A DNA stretch of 64,000 nt, from assembly GCA_004154925.1 (NCBI GenBank), contig QJNS01000065.1, positions 9,614 to 73,613 of the forward strand, in the 5' to 3' direction. Positions 35,257 to 49,089 of the stretch are shown one piece after another. Position 1 is the first letter of the stretch. Each line of letters begins with the position of its first letter. Source of the DNA: Monosporascus cannonballus (lineage: Eukaryota > Ascomycota > Sordariomycetes > Xylariales). The position numbers and the translations under genes were made by a program. A model generated the notes under the pieces. That model was not told the origin of the DNA, made no database searches, and was given only the letters and a program-made list of their open reading frames with translations.

Positions 35257-37140
35257 AATAGATCGGTATACAAAACGTAATAATGTTATTATTTGCGTAA
35301 TATATTTTTAAGTTTTATTAAATAATAAATTTTATAATTATCGAAAATAAAAAACGTTCAAATTTTCGAAATATTTAAATATATTTATCGAAATATTAAG
35401 GTTTTTATAAACTTAATTTATTTATTATTTAAATTAATATCTTAACTGGATAATATCAAATTTTTCAAATTATAAAAATTAAGATAATTATTTATGCTAA
35501 AACAACAAATAATAATATTAATTAATTTTAGAAATTATAAATTTATATTATTATAATTTATTTCTAATTTCTTTCACTACCTTTATTTAAGCGTTTTTAA
35601 GCTTTTTAAGGTTTTTAAGTTTTTTAGGTTTTCGAAGTTTTTTAAGTTTTTTAATTTTTTTCATATTTATAATAATTATATTCGTTACTATAAAGAAATA
35701 ATATAGAATTTAGTAGTTAGACGATTTTTAATATAGCATTTATTAAAATGTGCAATCGGTGAAAAAATGTAAAAATAATTTCAAACTGTAATAATTGCAG
35801 CTTAGTTAATATAAGCTACAAGCTCGATCGATTGATTTGGTTTCGAAATTACTAATTAGTCGATTATTAATAAAGATATATTTTTTAAAAAGAAATCTTG
35901 GCATTATTAGCAAAAGTCTTGTAGCAAATATTAATCTTGTATATATATATATATATATATATTTAAAAAAAGTTTAAAATATTTTTGAAATTTAATTAAT
36001 ATTTTATTTTAGATGGAGATATTATAAATTTATAATCATATTTATATCGATGACTTCATTTGTTTGTAGATTTATATATTCGTTTTCGTTTCGTTTTTAT
36101 ATTTAGTATTAACTATAATAAAATTTACTGCTAACTTAGGTAAAAAAGAAATGTACAAAACTAAATTAAATTTGATTTTTAAAATCATTTCTAATTAATA
36201 AATCTTTTTCTAATTCTTTTAACAATTTTTTATATACAGATATATGTAACATCGAATTTCTGCTTTAAGAGTTTGGTTTTCATGTGTTTTAATCACTTAA
36301 TATACTATTTTTTTAAAAAAGAAATTAACTCTTTTAATTCTCTTTAGCTGTAATATTTGCTTATTTACGTACGAATTTAATTTCTCCCTTTATATCTCTT
36401 TATAATTCGTTTAATTATTTTATTTCTTTCAACTGTTATACATATATATACTTATAGAGCTTTGAAATGAAACCGAAATTTATATTTTGCTACAATTGTT
36501 TTAATATTTTCGTAATAACCAATATAGTAATTACTTACAAAACAAGTAATTTTTTAACCTAAATATTGTATTCCCAATTAATATAACATAGTAAATCTAT
36601 TTTAAAATTGATTTATGTACTTTTTTTACTTATTCCTTTAAAGCTTAAAAACGGCAAATAATTTATAGTTTAAGCTAATTATATTATAAAGGTTTTTTAA
36701 AATTGGAATATAAATATCGTTGTTTAGCGAGAACAACTCTTTCCAATAATATATAGAAAGTATTTATATTTCTAATATATAGTGAAAAAGACCAAAGCTT
36801 GGTAAATCGATCGACGATTACAACTCCGTTTACTAGTGTAAAAGTTAAGCATTAAAAAAGAAATTTAAAAAATTAAAAACATTTACGTAATAAGTTGTTG
36901 AAATAAATATAATGAAAAAAATAGCAATAGATTACGAACCTTGTAAAAATCACGATTATATACATAAATATATGAGTTTTCGAAAGCGGATTAGTTTGAA
37001 AAGTATCGAACGTTTAAGAATTATACGAATTGTTTCGATAAATCATACCGAATGATTCGAAAATATATGATACATACAGAAACGCTAGTTGCATGTACTG
37101 TTACACGCGTGCATCTCTAAATAGCTTAGTTATGGAACAT
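35257..37140 (-). mobile_element. AT-rich remnants including an interior fragment of family B
   Basis: About 36240-36900 aligns with the B2 interior at about 39990-40600: TTTGCTTATTTACGTACGAATTT matches 40030-40060, and GTAAATCGATCGACGATTAC matches 40540-40560, in the same minus orientation. No LTR adjoins it. The rest is decayed AT-rich DNA with an (AT)n run at about 35940-35962. Confidence 0.55.
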
Positions 37141-37149
37141 ATATAAGCC

Positions 37150-38323
37150 GATCAGTATGAACCCTTTCCATATATAGGGAGCGCTACGCACCCCCCAAGC
37201 TAGCTGACAGGTATTCGCGGGTCTTTTTCAATTCTGCCAAGGACGCATGGGTCACCGATGCGTCCTTGGCATTACGCACTGGTACCCGTGGGCCGTGGGT
37301 AATTTTCGGGGAGTGGTTCGTCCCTCATCCTAGTTAAAGCAAGGATCTCAACAAGTTAATGCAAGGATAGAGCCTCCCCTGTGTGAGGAAAAAAAAAACT
37401 TCGTCATATTCTGGACATTAAAGCAGACCTTGGCCTGGCTAAGTGCATAAGTCGCTGGGCACTAAAATACCCATATTGTAAGAGGATAAGAAAAACAGAA
37501 ACATGACTATAAAGGCCAGCTTTATTAAATCATGGATCCGGTGCCTATATGTTTAAGTGATAGCCGCTCTCTACTACGTGTGTTTTCCGGATTTCTATAC
37601 TTGGAGTCTAGCAACCTTTTATCATGGACGTTGTGACATTGCATACTGCTACCATCTACCCATGCTGTTAGTATGGCTGGACCGCTCGATGCAACACGTA
37701 AGCTGCTTTGATATAGGATCGGCGACTTACCGATATTCGAAGTACTTATGCAACCTCAGTCAGGCTGGATGCAACGCACCCGCTGCACTCCAAAAGGTAG
37801 GAAAAATCGAGTGGCGTGCCTGCTCGAGGTTGTGTAGGTGCTTTGGATGAATCGCTGGCCCTCCATCAAGCCGGCGTGTCTTTTCCTCATAAAGGCCTGG
37901 AAATGGGGAATGTACTTTGGATGCATTGCTAGGTAGCAGAATGCACACCGCCTATCCCTACCAGAACTACTAGCTTCCTGCACAGCCCCAGCTAGGTAGA
38001 TACAGGTCCCAAATACAGATCAACGCCGCTGCAACACTCTTTTTGCTACCTGGTCGAGCCTCGTAATTGTAGCTGTTCACCAAATTATGTAGAGGCACGA
38101 ATAAGAATACCCTGCCGAGTGGAGCTAACTGAAATAATCTTTGGGACCTATAGCTTCTAGCTTCCATTATCATCAACATCCATGATTCATCACGATTCAT
38201 GTTGTTCTACATAGCTTCAGCGCATTCAGTACATTGGGATGAGACCGGACCAGGAAAGAGGATCAGGACCTAGTATTTCATGCGACAACTGGACTGTCAG
38301 ACTGTCTATGTTGCATTGCATTA
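37150..38323. other. GC-balanced island between two AT-rich blocks
   Basis: Composition switches to normal here and back at 38.4 kb. Short frames exist on both strands (for example 37557-37850 plus, and 37756-38200 minus), but none shows a motif I recognise or a convincing exon chain. It may be the remains of a gene or simply unrepeated, and therefore RIP-free, target sequence. Confidence 0.45.
37235..37271. other. Perfect 14-bp hairpin
   Basis: TGCCAAGGACGCAT is followed after a 9-base loop (GGGTCACCG) by its exact reverse complement ATGCGTCCTTGGCA. The stem is GC-rich. Function unknown; it may be the end of a small palindromic element or an RNA hairpin. Confidence 0.8.
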
Positions 38324-38557
38324 AGATGACCCCCCATCCGCGCTCCACCCCCTCAACCCGCCGCCATTTCCCATACAAAATCACCAAAATTGCATATTTA
38401 TAATTAATTAAGAAAAACAGATAATAAAAAACGACAGACGGAATAATAATTAAGGCCTTAAAATAATATAGTGTACAAAATTTTCTTACATAATATTAAT
38501 ATTTATACAGATTAAATTTAGGTCGAAATTACGAAAATAAAACGTTCACATTTTTCC

Positions 38558-38973
38558 TGTGACGGCTAGGGGGTTTAACCAACTATTAAACCTTAGTCGT
38601 ACGGGTTTATGTTGGCAGGAGTATCGTGGAAATCTAAGCAACAAATGCAGTAATCGTGTTACGTCTCTTAATACCAAAAGTGCGATATTATATTGTAAAC
38701 GATTAATATTAATAAATATTACAAATTATAATTATTTAAACTATAAAAATAATAAATATCTTATATTTAACTTTTTTATCTTATTGATTCTGGCTTTATA
38801 GGTTTTACGATCGATTCTGTCGATCCTAGCTTTATAAGCTTTATGATCGATCCTGTCGATCTTGGCTTTATAGGTTTTACGTTCGATTTTATCGAACCAT
38901 TACGTAACTTAACCCACATGGCTTAATTATTCGTTACGACCGTTTCCGAGGCCGCAATTTGTTAGGTTATAAT
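38558..38973 (-). repeat. Left LTR of B2 with 36-bp internal repeats
   Basis: 416 bp starting TGTGACGGCTAGGGGG and ending TTAGGTTATAATA. It contains three tandem 36-bp units beginning at 38793, 38829 and 38865 (GCTTTATA-G-TTTACGATCGAT...GTCGAT). It is the 3' LTR of the minus-oriented element. Confidence 0.9.
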
Positions 38974-39205
38974 ACGATCTTCCCTTTTTATAATATTCGC
39001 CCCGAAGAACTTTTTTCTTTTTTTTTGTAAATCTTTTTTTTTGCCATTATATCGGGTCGTATTAAAAAACTGATTAACAGAAAAACAAAGAAGCGAAATA
39101 ACTTACTTAAATTAATTATTTCTTAAGCCATGGATATGCCTATATGTTCTTATTATGCTCGTCACAGGTTATTATTTTATCGTATTTTTTCGTCGGATTT
39201 TTCCA

Positions 39206-39631
39206 GATACAAAAAATACATAACGCGGAACCAAGGTCTTTATAACGTTAACGGCCTTTCTATTTCCTAGCTTAAAAGGTTCGTCTCCAACTACTTTAAG
39301 GTTAAAACGGAACTTAAGAAGGTTAAGAAAAAAAACGGAGCAGGCGCAGGCCAAGGTTCGCCGTCTTCGTAAACAAAAGAAATTATGAGCCGACCGTATA
39401 ACACGTATGCTTTTTCGTGGGCTTCGGTCCCTGGAAAAATTGGATAAGTTAAAACGTTAAGAAAAACAGGCCAAATTAGAGGCCGCCAAAGCCATAACGG
39501 CGAAAGCCGTATTTCCTGTCGACTGGTCCAATCTGGAATCCATAAACTGGTCGTTTATTAATTGGGGGACCTTCGGCCTTGCCGATTTCGGCGTTATTGG
39601 TAAAAGGTTTTTAATAGGCGCTAGGCGCTAA
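39206..39631 (+). pseudogene. Antisense accessory frame of B2 (basic coiled-coil type)
   Basis: Opposite to gag-pol and beside the 3' LTR, the plus strand has a frame of about 140 codons broken only by a TGA and a TAA, both explicable by RIP of Trp and Gln codons. It encodes a basic, Leu/Arg/Lys-rich helix (LRRLRKKTEQAQAKVRRLR, about 39310-39365), RGLRSLEKLDKLKR, an Ala/Lys-rich helix, and a C-terminal part with regular W-x-x-(L/I) spacing (VDWSNL, INWSFI, NWGTF). The stop is TAA at 39629-39631. The region keeps much more GC than the rest of B2. I recall similar proteins near fungal retroelements, but their function is unknown to me. A decayed equivalent is visible in B1 near 19110-19160. Confidence 0.6.
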
Positions 39632-41729
39632 TAAGAATTTTGGCGGGTACCCAGATATTTTCAGAATCCGGGTACTTTTTTTATTTAATTAAGTACTAGG
39701 TAAATCCGTTTTATTTTCGTATATCGAAAATTCTTTTTATTTCGTAAACTTATTCGTTTTTTATTTCCATATTATTTTATACCGTATATATTTTACTTAT
39801 ATCTGTTATCAACTCGAATTAAAAATATAGAAAATTAAATAAAATTTAACTATTAATAAAAGTTTTAATTAATAATTATTTCTAAGATTTTCTTAATAAT
39901 TTTATATGGACCAATATATTTGAAATCGAGTTTTTTTATTTAGTTATTTTATTTCCATGTTTTTTGTATTAAGGAAAGCCATTTTCCCTTTTTCGAAAGT
40001 TGGTTTTTTTTAACTTTTTCTAATTATAATATTTGCTTATTTAGTTACGTACGAATTTTAATTCCGTTTTTATTTTTTAGTACAGCTATTATAATTATTC
40101 TAATATAAGAATTATTTTAATATTAATTAAATTATCGTTATATATATTTTTTTGTAAATCTTTAAAATAAAACCAAACTTTATGTTCGTAAATATTATCT
40201 TAATACTTTTATAATAATTGGTATTATAGGTTAATTATGTTATTAGTAATTTCTTAACCCAGTTATTTTATTCGTAATTAATATAATATTATAAGTAAAC
40301 TTTTAAAATTTTGTTCGTTCGTTTTATTTATTTATCCATTTAAGGTTCAAATACCCTGGATAATTTAGGATTTAAGCCGATTTATATTTTTAAGCTTTGT
40401 TAAAATTTAAATTTAAATATTAATCTTTTATTTAAAATAAATTTTATTAATAATCCGTATATGTTAAAAATATGTTGAAAATATATATATATTATTTGTT
40501 CGGTGTTTATTTTCTGATAATATAATAAAAAATAGAAAAAGTTCGTAAATCGATCGATAAATAGGAAAATATTATCGTAATATATTTCCGTAATTGAACT
40601 TTTTGATATAAGTAGTTTAATAATAAAATCGAATAAAACTAAATATTATGGCCGTTTTACGACTAATAATGGCTATAATTTTCCGTATGGCTTGTATCGT
40701 CGAGTTTTTACTTTGGCGCAAATATTACATTGCTATATAATTTTTTATACCGTTAATTTTATTTTAAAAAAAGAATATATGCGTTAAAGCTGTTCTAGAG
40801 TTTCGTAAATCTCTAGATATCCGTATAATTAATGTTCGTATATTTTTCGTATTAAATCCTTTTTGTATTTTTTGGGGATTTTTATTTTATCCGTTTTTTC
40901 GTTTGCTAGAAAATCATCATTATATTACTAAATTTTCTGGTGCATTTCGAAAAGTACTGCCCGAATTATCGTAATTTGTCGTAGACGTAAATATCCTTTT
41001 ATAATGGTATCGAAAATTATATGGCTAATTTTAATTAATTTCTTTTCGGAATTTGGCTATTCGCTTAAGGCGTTTGTTTTGCCATTTCTTTTAGCTTTTT
41101 TTTATATATAATAACGAAATCGAAGTTCGTTAATTTCTTTGCGTATTTTAATTTTTATTTTATAAGCTTTTTAATTATGGTAAATTCGGTAAAGTTTTAA
41201 TAATTTATATAAATCTTAATGTGGTATAAGTTTCTCTTTAAAAAATGTCTAAATTTTCGAAATGCCATAATAATGGCCATAAACTTTTTATTTAGAATAC
41301 TGTATTTAAATTCGGCTTTTTTAATTTATATAAAAAGAATCTAATAAGGTGCAATTTATTTTGATTATTATATTATCCGATTATTACGTTTAATGCGTAA
41401 TCCGAAATATCGGGTTCTAGTTTAACGGGGCGGTTTAGATTATACATAATTAATATTAGTTCATTAATAATTATATTTTTAATATCCTAAAATGCTTTTT
41501 CTATATTTGGCGTCCATTTAATTTTTTTGGTTTTTTTTGTAAAGTTCGTTAAAGGTATAGTTATTCTGCTAGAATTTCCAATACATTTCCTATAATATTT
41601 AACGAATTTAAGGAATATTTATAGTTCCTTAATTATTGTTAACGTTTATTATTTTGTAATTACAACGATCTTTTGGGAATTTATCTTAATATATCTTAAA
41701 ATAATAATATATTTTAGATATTTTATTTT

Positions 41730-41935
41730 TGTGAGAATACACTCTCTATGAGGATAAGGCTGGTAGCCGACCAGCCACCGATCAATTACCGACCAATTTA
41801 TTAATATAAATCCACCATCTGGCAGCTAGTAGGAAACGTCAGATAAAAATAACTTAATATATTTATTTTTTGGAATCTGCTTTACGACTGGTCGGAAATT
41901 ACCTTATCTAGCTTATAGCTGTTTATCATCTTACA
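41730..41935 (+). repeat. 5' LTR of A2
   Basis: 206 bp, TGTGAGAATACACTCTC to ATCATCTTACA; one of the better-preserved LTRs of the family. Confidence 0.9.
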
Positions 41936-41949
41936 ATTTTTTATTTATT

Positions 41950-44900
41950 ATGCAAAATAACGCAATAACTATTAAAAGTAACGTTCGCCGATTACAAAAC
42001 GAATTTAAGTTATTAGTCGAAAAAACCGCCAATCGGAACCTAACCGACGAACGATCGATCACGGTATGGGAACAGGTAAAAAAACTTATAACGAAACCTT
42101 AACGGGCAAAAACCCATAATTTTCGGGATCCCGAATTACTTTATATATATTATAAAGATACGTTCCGATAACCGTTAATGAAACGGTCGGAAAACGGGTG
42201 TAATATAATAATTACGTCTCGGAATTTAAAATAAAGAAAAATTAAGCCTTTTAATAATAACTAGATTTTGAAAATTATTCGTTAATAAAACGAATAATAT
42301 TCGGAATTATTCCGATAATTAGCCCAATAATAAGTAATAATATAAATTAAAAAAATAAAGCTTTATAAATTAATTACGATATTATTACAAAAGCCTAAGG
42401 GCAACAAGCAAATATTACGTTATAATTACCCGAAACCTATTAAATACGCATTTATTAAAAAAATTAAATAAAAGCTATTACGGAAATTTACGCCAAAACA
42501 TTAAGGCGAAATGCCTTTATTTATATTTAATAGGTTATGGGTTATATAAATATTCTTATTACGAATACTTAATAATTATACCGCGTTATATTTAATTATT
42601 TTAATTACGAAAACAAAAAATGAAAATAAAAGAATTTATAGATTTTTATTAAGAAAAATTACGTAAATTTTAATGTTTCTAATAGGGAATATAGAAAATA
42701 ATTTATAGAATTACAATAATAATCTGATTAATCGCTATTAGATTTTTATGTTAAATAAAGACTTTTAATTTATAAAATAAAATTTACGGACGTTTCTAAC
42801 TCGGAAAACGATCGGGATAATAAATATTTTGTTTTTAATTACCTCTATAAATTAATATTAAAGTTACGAAATATTTTATTACGAAAAAAAGTTAAGTTAA
42901 AACGAATTAATAACGTAATAAATAAGGTAAAATGCTATTAGGACGTTTAGAAAAAAAATAGAAAAACCAATTATGTTGCCTCAAAATAATTAATAAAAAT
43001 AAATTAAAAGCGCTGCGTAAAAGCAATAAGGACCGCGGGCGTTTTTATATTCGGAAAATAATTACTGATTTAATTCCGATCGGAACAAATTCGTATAACT
43101 TAATACGCTTAATGTTCATAAAAATTTATTTAAATGTTATAATTATAGGAAGCCAGGTTACAAAAATATAAATTATTAATCAAAAAAAAATATAAAAATC
43201 ATATTATCTCGGCTATACAGAAACCGATTTCTGAAAACCGTATAAAACGTTATAATATATAACGATAAATTAAATTAATCTCTAAATATGAACTTAAAAA
43301 AAGAGCCGGAATAAGCGTATATGTTTAATTTATTTCGGCTAATAATTGCAAAACGGTTAAAATAAAGCCGCCATTTAAAGAGAAAATATTTATTAAAAAA
43401 AGTACGGGGGATATAACGGTATAAATAAATATGGATACCGGAACATAATTAAATATTATAAATAAAAAGTTAACAAAATATTTAATTTTTAACTAATTTC
43501 TGGAAATATTTCGGGCCTTATTAACGTTAACGGCATATATATTAAATGTTATAAAGTTTAAGAAAATTTTGTTAGCATAATAAATAATAACGGAAACGAA
43601 TAAAAATTTAAGCAAATTTATTTTGCAATATGCTATAATCGGAAAACGCTCGATTTCTTATTATTTAAACCCGGAATAAGTAAATTAAGGATTTTACTAA
43701 ATATAATTATATATTAATAGTTATACGAACCGTTATAAAAGGTCGATAAATAAAAAATTATAAATTTAACTTTTTCCCATAAATAAATTTATATTATTAA
43801 CTTAATATATTTAGCTAAAAACTAGATATTCCGGAATTCGGGGAATAATAACAATAGGAATAAATTAACCTTTTTATATGCTTAAAGAATTTCCGGCGAA
43901 TATATTCCAAAAAAGTAACGAAAAAGATATCATAATTACTAAAAGCAAAATATATAATAAATCTAATTTTAAAAAAAAACGCCCTTATTCGGCCTAATTT
44001 ACTTTATTTCGGAAATTTAAAGGAAAATATTCGAAAAATATATTCAAAAAAACCTAAAAATAAGCCGGATATATTATTCGAAAACAGACGTAAAGGTACC
44101 AGTATTATTTATACCGCAAAAAACAGTAATTTCCGACTGTACGGCAATTATAAGAAGCTAAATCGGGTAACGATAAAAAACAGATATTTTTTACTTTTAA
44201 TTTTAAAAATAATAAATCGCCTAAAATTAATTAAGGTATTTTCGAAAATCGATTTTAAGGATATTTATTATTATATTAAAATTAAAAAAGAATATTAGTA
44301 AAAAACCGGTTTTTGAACGTAACACAAATAGTTTAAATATACAGTTATATTATTTAGCTTTATTAACGCGTTAATTACGTTTCAAGCTGATATATATAAG
44401 GTATTAATTAAATTAATTAATTATATATACGTAATATATTTAAATAATATAATATTTTTTCGGATAATAAAAAAGAATATATAAAATATTTTTTGTTAAT
44501 TTATAAACGGTTATTATAATATTAATTATTTATTAAAACGTTTAAATACGAACTTTTTTTTAAAAAAAATTAAGTTTTTAAAATTTATAATTAATATCAA
44601 CGGTTTGGAAATGGACCACTAACGGGTTAATATTATCGAAATATGGCTAAAGCTAAAATTAATTTATAATATTTAAGTATTTTTAGGATTTGCGAATTTT
44701 TATCGGAATTTTATCGCCTATTATTCGCGTATTACCGAACTTATTATGAGGTTTTTAAAATGGGTGTAAAGTAAAAAAAAGCCACAAAATTCCGGTAATC
44801 CGAAAAGGTTAAAAAGGCGTTCCGAAATTTAAAAAATATACTTAATCGGCGATTATTTTCCGATATTAAAATCATGTAAAAAATACCAGGGTTAAAATAA

Positions 44901-47230
44901 ACGTTTCGGTAAAAGTTACATTAAGGATATTTTTACAGAAATACGGAAAATATTGGCGCCTAAATATATATTAATTGCGAAAATCAAGTTTAATAGAAAT
45001 ATAATAAGTTATAAAGTAATAAAAATTATTAGCGATTATAAAAAATCTAAAATATTAATAATAATACTTTAGATATATGAAAAAAGGTTTTTAATTATTT
45101 ATTAATTATATAACGTTAAAAACATAATAAAAATGCTGGCGCGTAATTTTAAAAGAAGGTTAATTCGATAGGTTTATCGTTTTACCTAATTTGATTTTAA
45201 AATCTAATATTAACTAAATATTGTTAATCCGGCGGATAAGTTATTTAAACACCCGGATTATATATTAAAGGAAATCGCATATAAAAACGTAGTTTTTTCG
45301 TTATTTAAAAAATTTAGGTTTACGAATAATATGCCGAAAAACGTACGAAAAACGGTCGTAAATATATAGCGCGATTTAAAATATTATAAAACAGTAAAAG
45401 GTTTTATAAAAATAATGTAAAATTTATTTGCTATAAAATTTCTAAATAAACTTTTGGTAACAGAAATTTAAATAATTACTATCCGTATAAAAAAACGGAA
45501 AACCTTTATTATATAATTGCAGAAAATTTTTGAAAAAAAAGGAAAATAAAGATTTATATATTTGTTAAATTTATTATTTACGAATTATCATATAAATACG
45601 AATCGTAATAATAATACGATTAACGGTTAAATAATAGTAATTATAAATTATAACCATATTACGATCGGATTTTAAAAAATTTAAAAAAACGAAATTAGTA
45701 TTAAATTTATTATTTATAATTAATACGTTTTACCTTTTTTAGCAAAAAAGTTATTTAAGAATAAAACGGTATTTTAACCGAAAATTTCCCGATAATTTTA
45801 CAATTAGGTTCGAAAATTATAAATTAAGGATTTAAATATTATGGAATTAATATAAATAATTGGATATTAAGCCGGAATAAAAAAAGGATATTTCCTGGAC
45901 TTAAATAAGGTTTTATATTATTAGAATAAATTTATAATTTCGTTATAACGCGTTTTACGAAAATAATTAATTAATTAATATTATAATAATTTAAAGGCAA
46001 AATATATAAGATATATCCGTATGTTAAAATTAATAATTAAAAAGTTTTATTAGAAAAAGATGGCGAATAATATCTGAAAATATATTAAATAATATACGAA
46101 TTATTAGGGCATAATAAAATTACGCCATAAATTATATAAACAATTATAACCTTTATTATTATTTAAGTAACCTTTTTAAAAAAATCTCTTTAAATTTTAT
46201 TACGGGATCTTCTTAAAGTTTAAATTTAAATAAGTTAAAATATGACGTAATACTGGTAATTGTTAACCGTTTTACGAAATTTAATTATTTATTTTTATAA
46301 TTAAAACTTTAATTATAGCCAAATTATCTCGATTATTTTATAATAAAATTAAATATAAATTCGATACGTTAATTAAATTTATTAATAATAAAAATAAATT
46401 ATTAATTAATTATTATTAACGGAATTTTGTAAAAAACGAATTATAAAATGGCAAATATTAACCGTTTATTATCCGTAAACCAATAAATAAATAAAATATA
46501 TTTATTAAGTTCTAAAATATTTTTTCCATAATTACGTTAATAAATATCAAAATAATTAAATAAGGTTATTATGAAATACGGAATTTGTATATAATAATAT
46601 GTAAAATGCGTTTACCGACCGTTTTCCGTTCGAAACCATATATAGGTATTATTTAAAAATAATAAAATATTTGTTATAAAAGTTTAAAGGATGAATATAA
46701 GGAGTTAAAAAAGTTTTTGAAAAAATGGCCATTATTTGTCGAATAATATATAATTATTGGAAAAAAGTAACGGTAATCCAAAAGAATATTATAATTAATA
46801 TTATATGTTTATGAAATTTTAATTAAAGTAATAAATAAAATTATCGATTAAATTTTTTAAATTTGAAAATAAAAAGTTCGTATTTATTTATATCTGAGTT
46901 ACGATTAAGAAATAAATAGGTTTTTAAGCGTACAAAGTAATTTTTTTATTAAATATTAATTAATATATAATATATTTTTAGTATTTTTATTAAAACCATA
47001 ATATAATTAGGACCTTGGTAACGTTTAAATAACGTTGCCGGACTTAATAAAAGAATAAAAAGAATAAGTAATAAAGGATATTATTTATTATTAAGATAAC
47101 CGGGGGTAGCGTAAATATCTAATTAAATAAAAAGGCTGGCTTACCGAATATAATATATAGAAATTTCGAAAATGCCTTAATTATATATTTAAAATATTAT
47201 AGCGTTACGAAAAGAAAATTAAATACGTAT
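41950..47230 (+). pseudogene. Gag-Pol of A2 (gypsy chromovirus), RIP-inactivated
   Basis: The gag ATG at 41950 is kept, 15 bases past the LTR, and the frame MQNNAITIKSNVRRLQNEF can be read there. Downstream, reverse transcriptase (LNRVTIKN, about 44160-44185), integrase (YDVILVIVNRFTK, about 46235, with a D-to-N change against A1) and chromodomain (YLIK-stop-KGW, about 47115-47165) are found. In the chromodomain a Trp codon intact in A1 is TAA here and a second is TAG, a direct picture of RIP. Not functional. Confidence 0.85.
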
Positions 47231-47349
47231 ATAAGAAATAAAACGACCTAAAAACCGTAAAATAATAATAGCCCAATTGGAAATTAGTTACCTAATAATT
47301 ATAAGAATTATAAAAAATAATTTTAAGCAAAATTAAAATATTAATATTA

Positions 47350-47880
47350 AAGTATTATTTAATTATATAATTATTTTTAAGGTTTTAGTAAATAATTACT
47401 TTATCGTATATCGATTAAAAACTTATAAATAATATAAATGGAATTAAATTTTTATTTTGAAAATAAGATTTTGTATTTAATTATTAAATTTTGCGTTAAT
47501 TAGTTTTTAGTAAGCGTATTAGGAAACTTAATATAGGAATATCAGAAAGTAATTGGAAAATATATAACAATAAAAAGCGGATACGTTTATTAAATTTGTT
47601 AGGTATAAAATTTAAAGGGAATTTAAAAACGTTTTATTTCTTACGAAAAATAGGGCCCAGGTAACTAGAATATAGTTTGTTATTAGTCGGAATTAAGGTG
47701 CCGTCCTTAAAATACTTAATATATTTGGGTTTAGTAATAATTTTACCGGGTAAAGCTATTTTTTAATTATAGTTATTAATAACTATTAAAATTTTGTTAA
47801 AACGTTGAAAAATAAGCGAAAAGTATTTATAAATGGGAAACGTAACGGTATAACGGTTTTTGAAAGTTATTTTATTTATA
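47350..47880 (-). pseudogene. Antisense reading frame next to the 3' LTR of A2
   Basis: The counterpart of 14705-15217 in A1. The minus strand reads RYTVTFPIYKYF, IALPGKIITKPKYIKYFKDG and LYSSYLGPIFRKK in the same frame as A1, with the same in-frame stop before the ALPGK segment. Ends are approximate. No function known. Confidence 0.45.
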
Positions 47881-48883
47881 AAAGTATTTTAAAATTATGT
47901 TTAATTAAAAATTAATTACGGAATAATAAGAAAAGAACCGTAATATTTATAAAAAAGATTTAAGTTTGTAAATTTATAAAACGGTATTAAAACTGGATTT
48001 TCGTAATTATAATGGACAATCGGAAATCGATTTTAATTATATTAAAAAAACGATATTTTTTAATAATAGCCGTATAAAGGACGAATTTGGCTTTGCGAAA
48101 GACGTTAAGTTAATAATTAATTGCAATTACGTCCGAATATTCGTATTAGATATCGGTAATACGAATCGTTTTAAATTCGTTAATTAATTTTTAATTATTG
48201 ATACCGAAATAAAAAGTTATTTAGGCGGTATTTTTAAAAATAATCGGAATTTGAACGCAAATTAAATAACGACATTAATAATATTAAGAATAATTATTTA
48301 TTACGTAAAGTTCTTATAATAATAATTAGTTATGATATAATTTAAGGTATTCGGAATTTAAACGTAAATCGAACGGTAATCGAAATAATATTATATTACG
48401 TAAATATAGTATGGTTTATTACCGTTTATAATATAATTAATATTTATTTTATTATCGGCGTCGAAAGGTTAACGTTAGAAAAAATCTTAATTTTTTTTAA
48501 TATTAAAGTATTATTTTTTTAGAACTTTTTACGAAAAAAAGATATGGCGAACGGAAATAATACGTAAAATAAACGAAAAAGGCGATATAAAAAAAAACGG
48601 AAAACCGAACGGAACGTATATATAGAAAAAATGGAAATATGGGCGTAAAAGGGAAAAAAAACAAAAGGTAAATAAAATAAGGTTAAAAACAAATTATAAT
48701 GAAAAATTGAGCGGCATATAATTAATTACGTAATATAATATATATTAATTATTATAATAATTATTTATAATATAATATAACGGTAAATTATTGGTAAATA
48801 TATGTAATTAGATTTATAAAACGTATTATATTAAATTAATAATAATATTATTATGAATTAATAATTTACAAGGGGGAAATAAT

Positions 48884-49089
48884 TATAAGAATATAGCGTT
48901 TATAAGGATAAGGCTGATAATCGATTAGCCATTAATTAGTTACTAACTTACTTACTAATATAAATCTATTATCTGGCAACTAATAAGAAACGCCAAATGG
49001 AAGTAACCTAATACACTTATTTCTTGGAATTAGCTTTACGATTAGTCGGAGATCACCTTACCCAGCTCACAGCTGTCCATTATCTTACA
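48884..49089 (+). repeat. 3' LTR of A2
   Basis: 206 bp, beginning TATAAGAATATAG (RIP form of TGTAAGAATACAG) and ending CATTATCTTACA. Confidence 0.9.

Larger units (their letters stand above)
41730..49089 (+). mobile_element. LTR retrotransposon A2, Ty3/gypsy chromovirus, nested in B2
   Basis: 7360 bp with 206-bp LTRs at 41730-41935 and 48884-49089 and a perfect 5-bp duplication ATTTT (41725-41729 and 49090-49094). It runs colinear with A1 over its full length with differences that are overwhelmingly C/T and G/A, plus small gaps. It is inserted in the polymerase region of B2 and points the opposite way to it. It must be younger than the insertion of B2. Confidence 0.93.

Noticed and set aside
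37557..37850. 97-codon plus-strand frame in the GC island as a gene
   Set aside because: No motif, the composition is Cys/Tyr-rich and irregular, and overlapping minus-strand frames are equally long.
38302..38316. A shared 15-mer CTGTCTATGTTGCAT here and at 57837-57851
   Set aside because: The match does not extend into a convincing longer repeat, although related TTGCATG-ACTG-TAC strings also occur near 37090; too weak to define a family.
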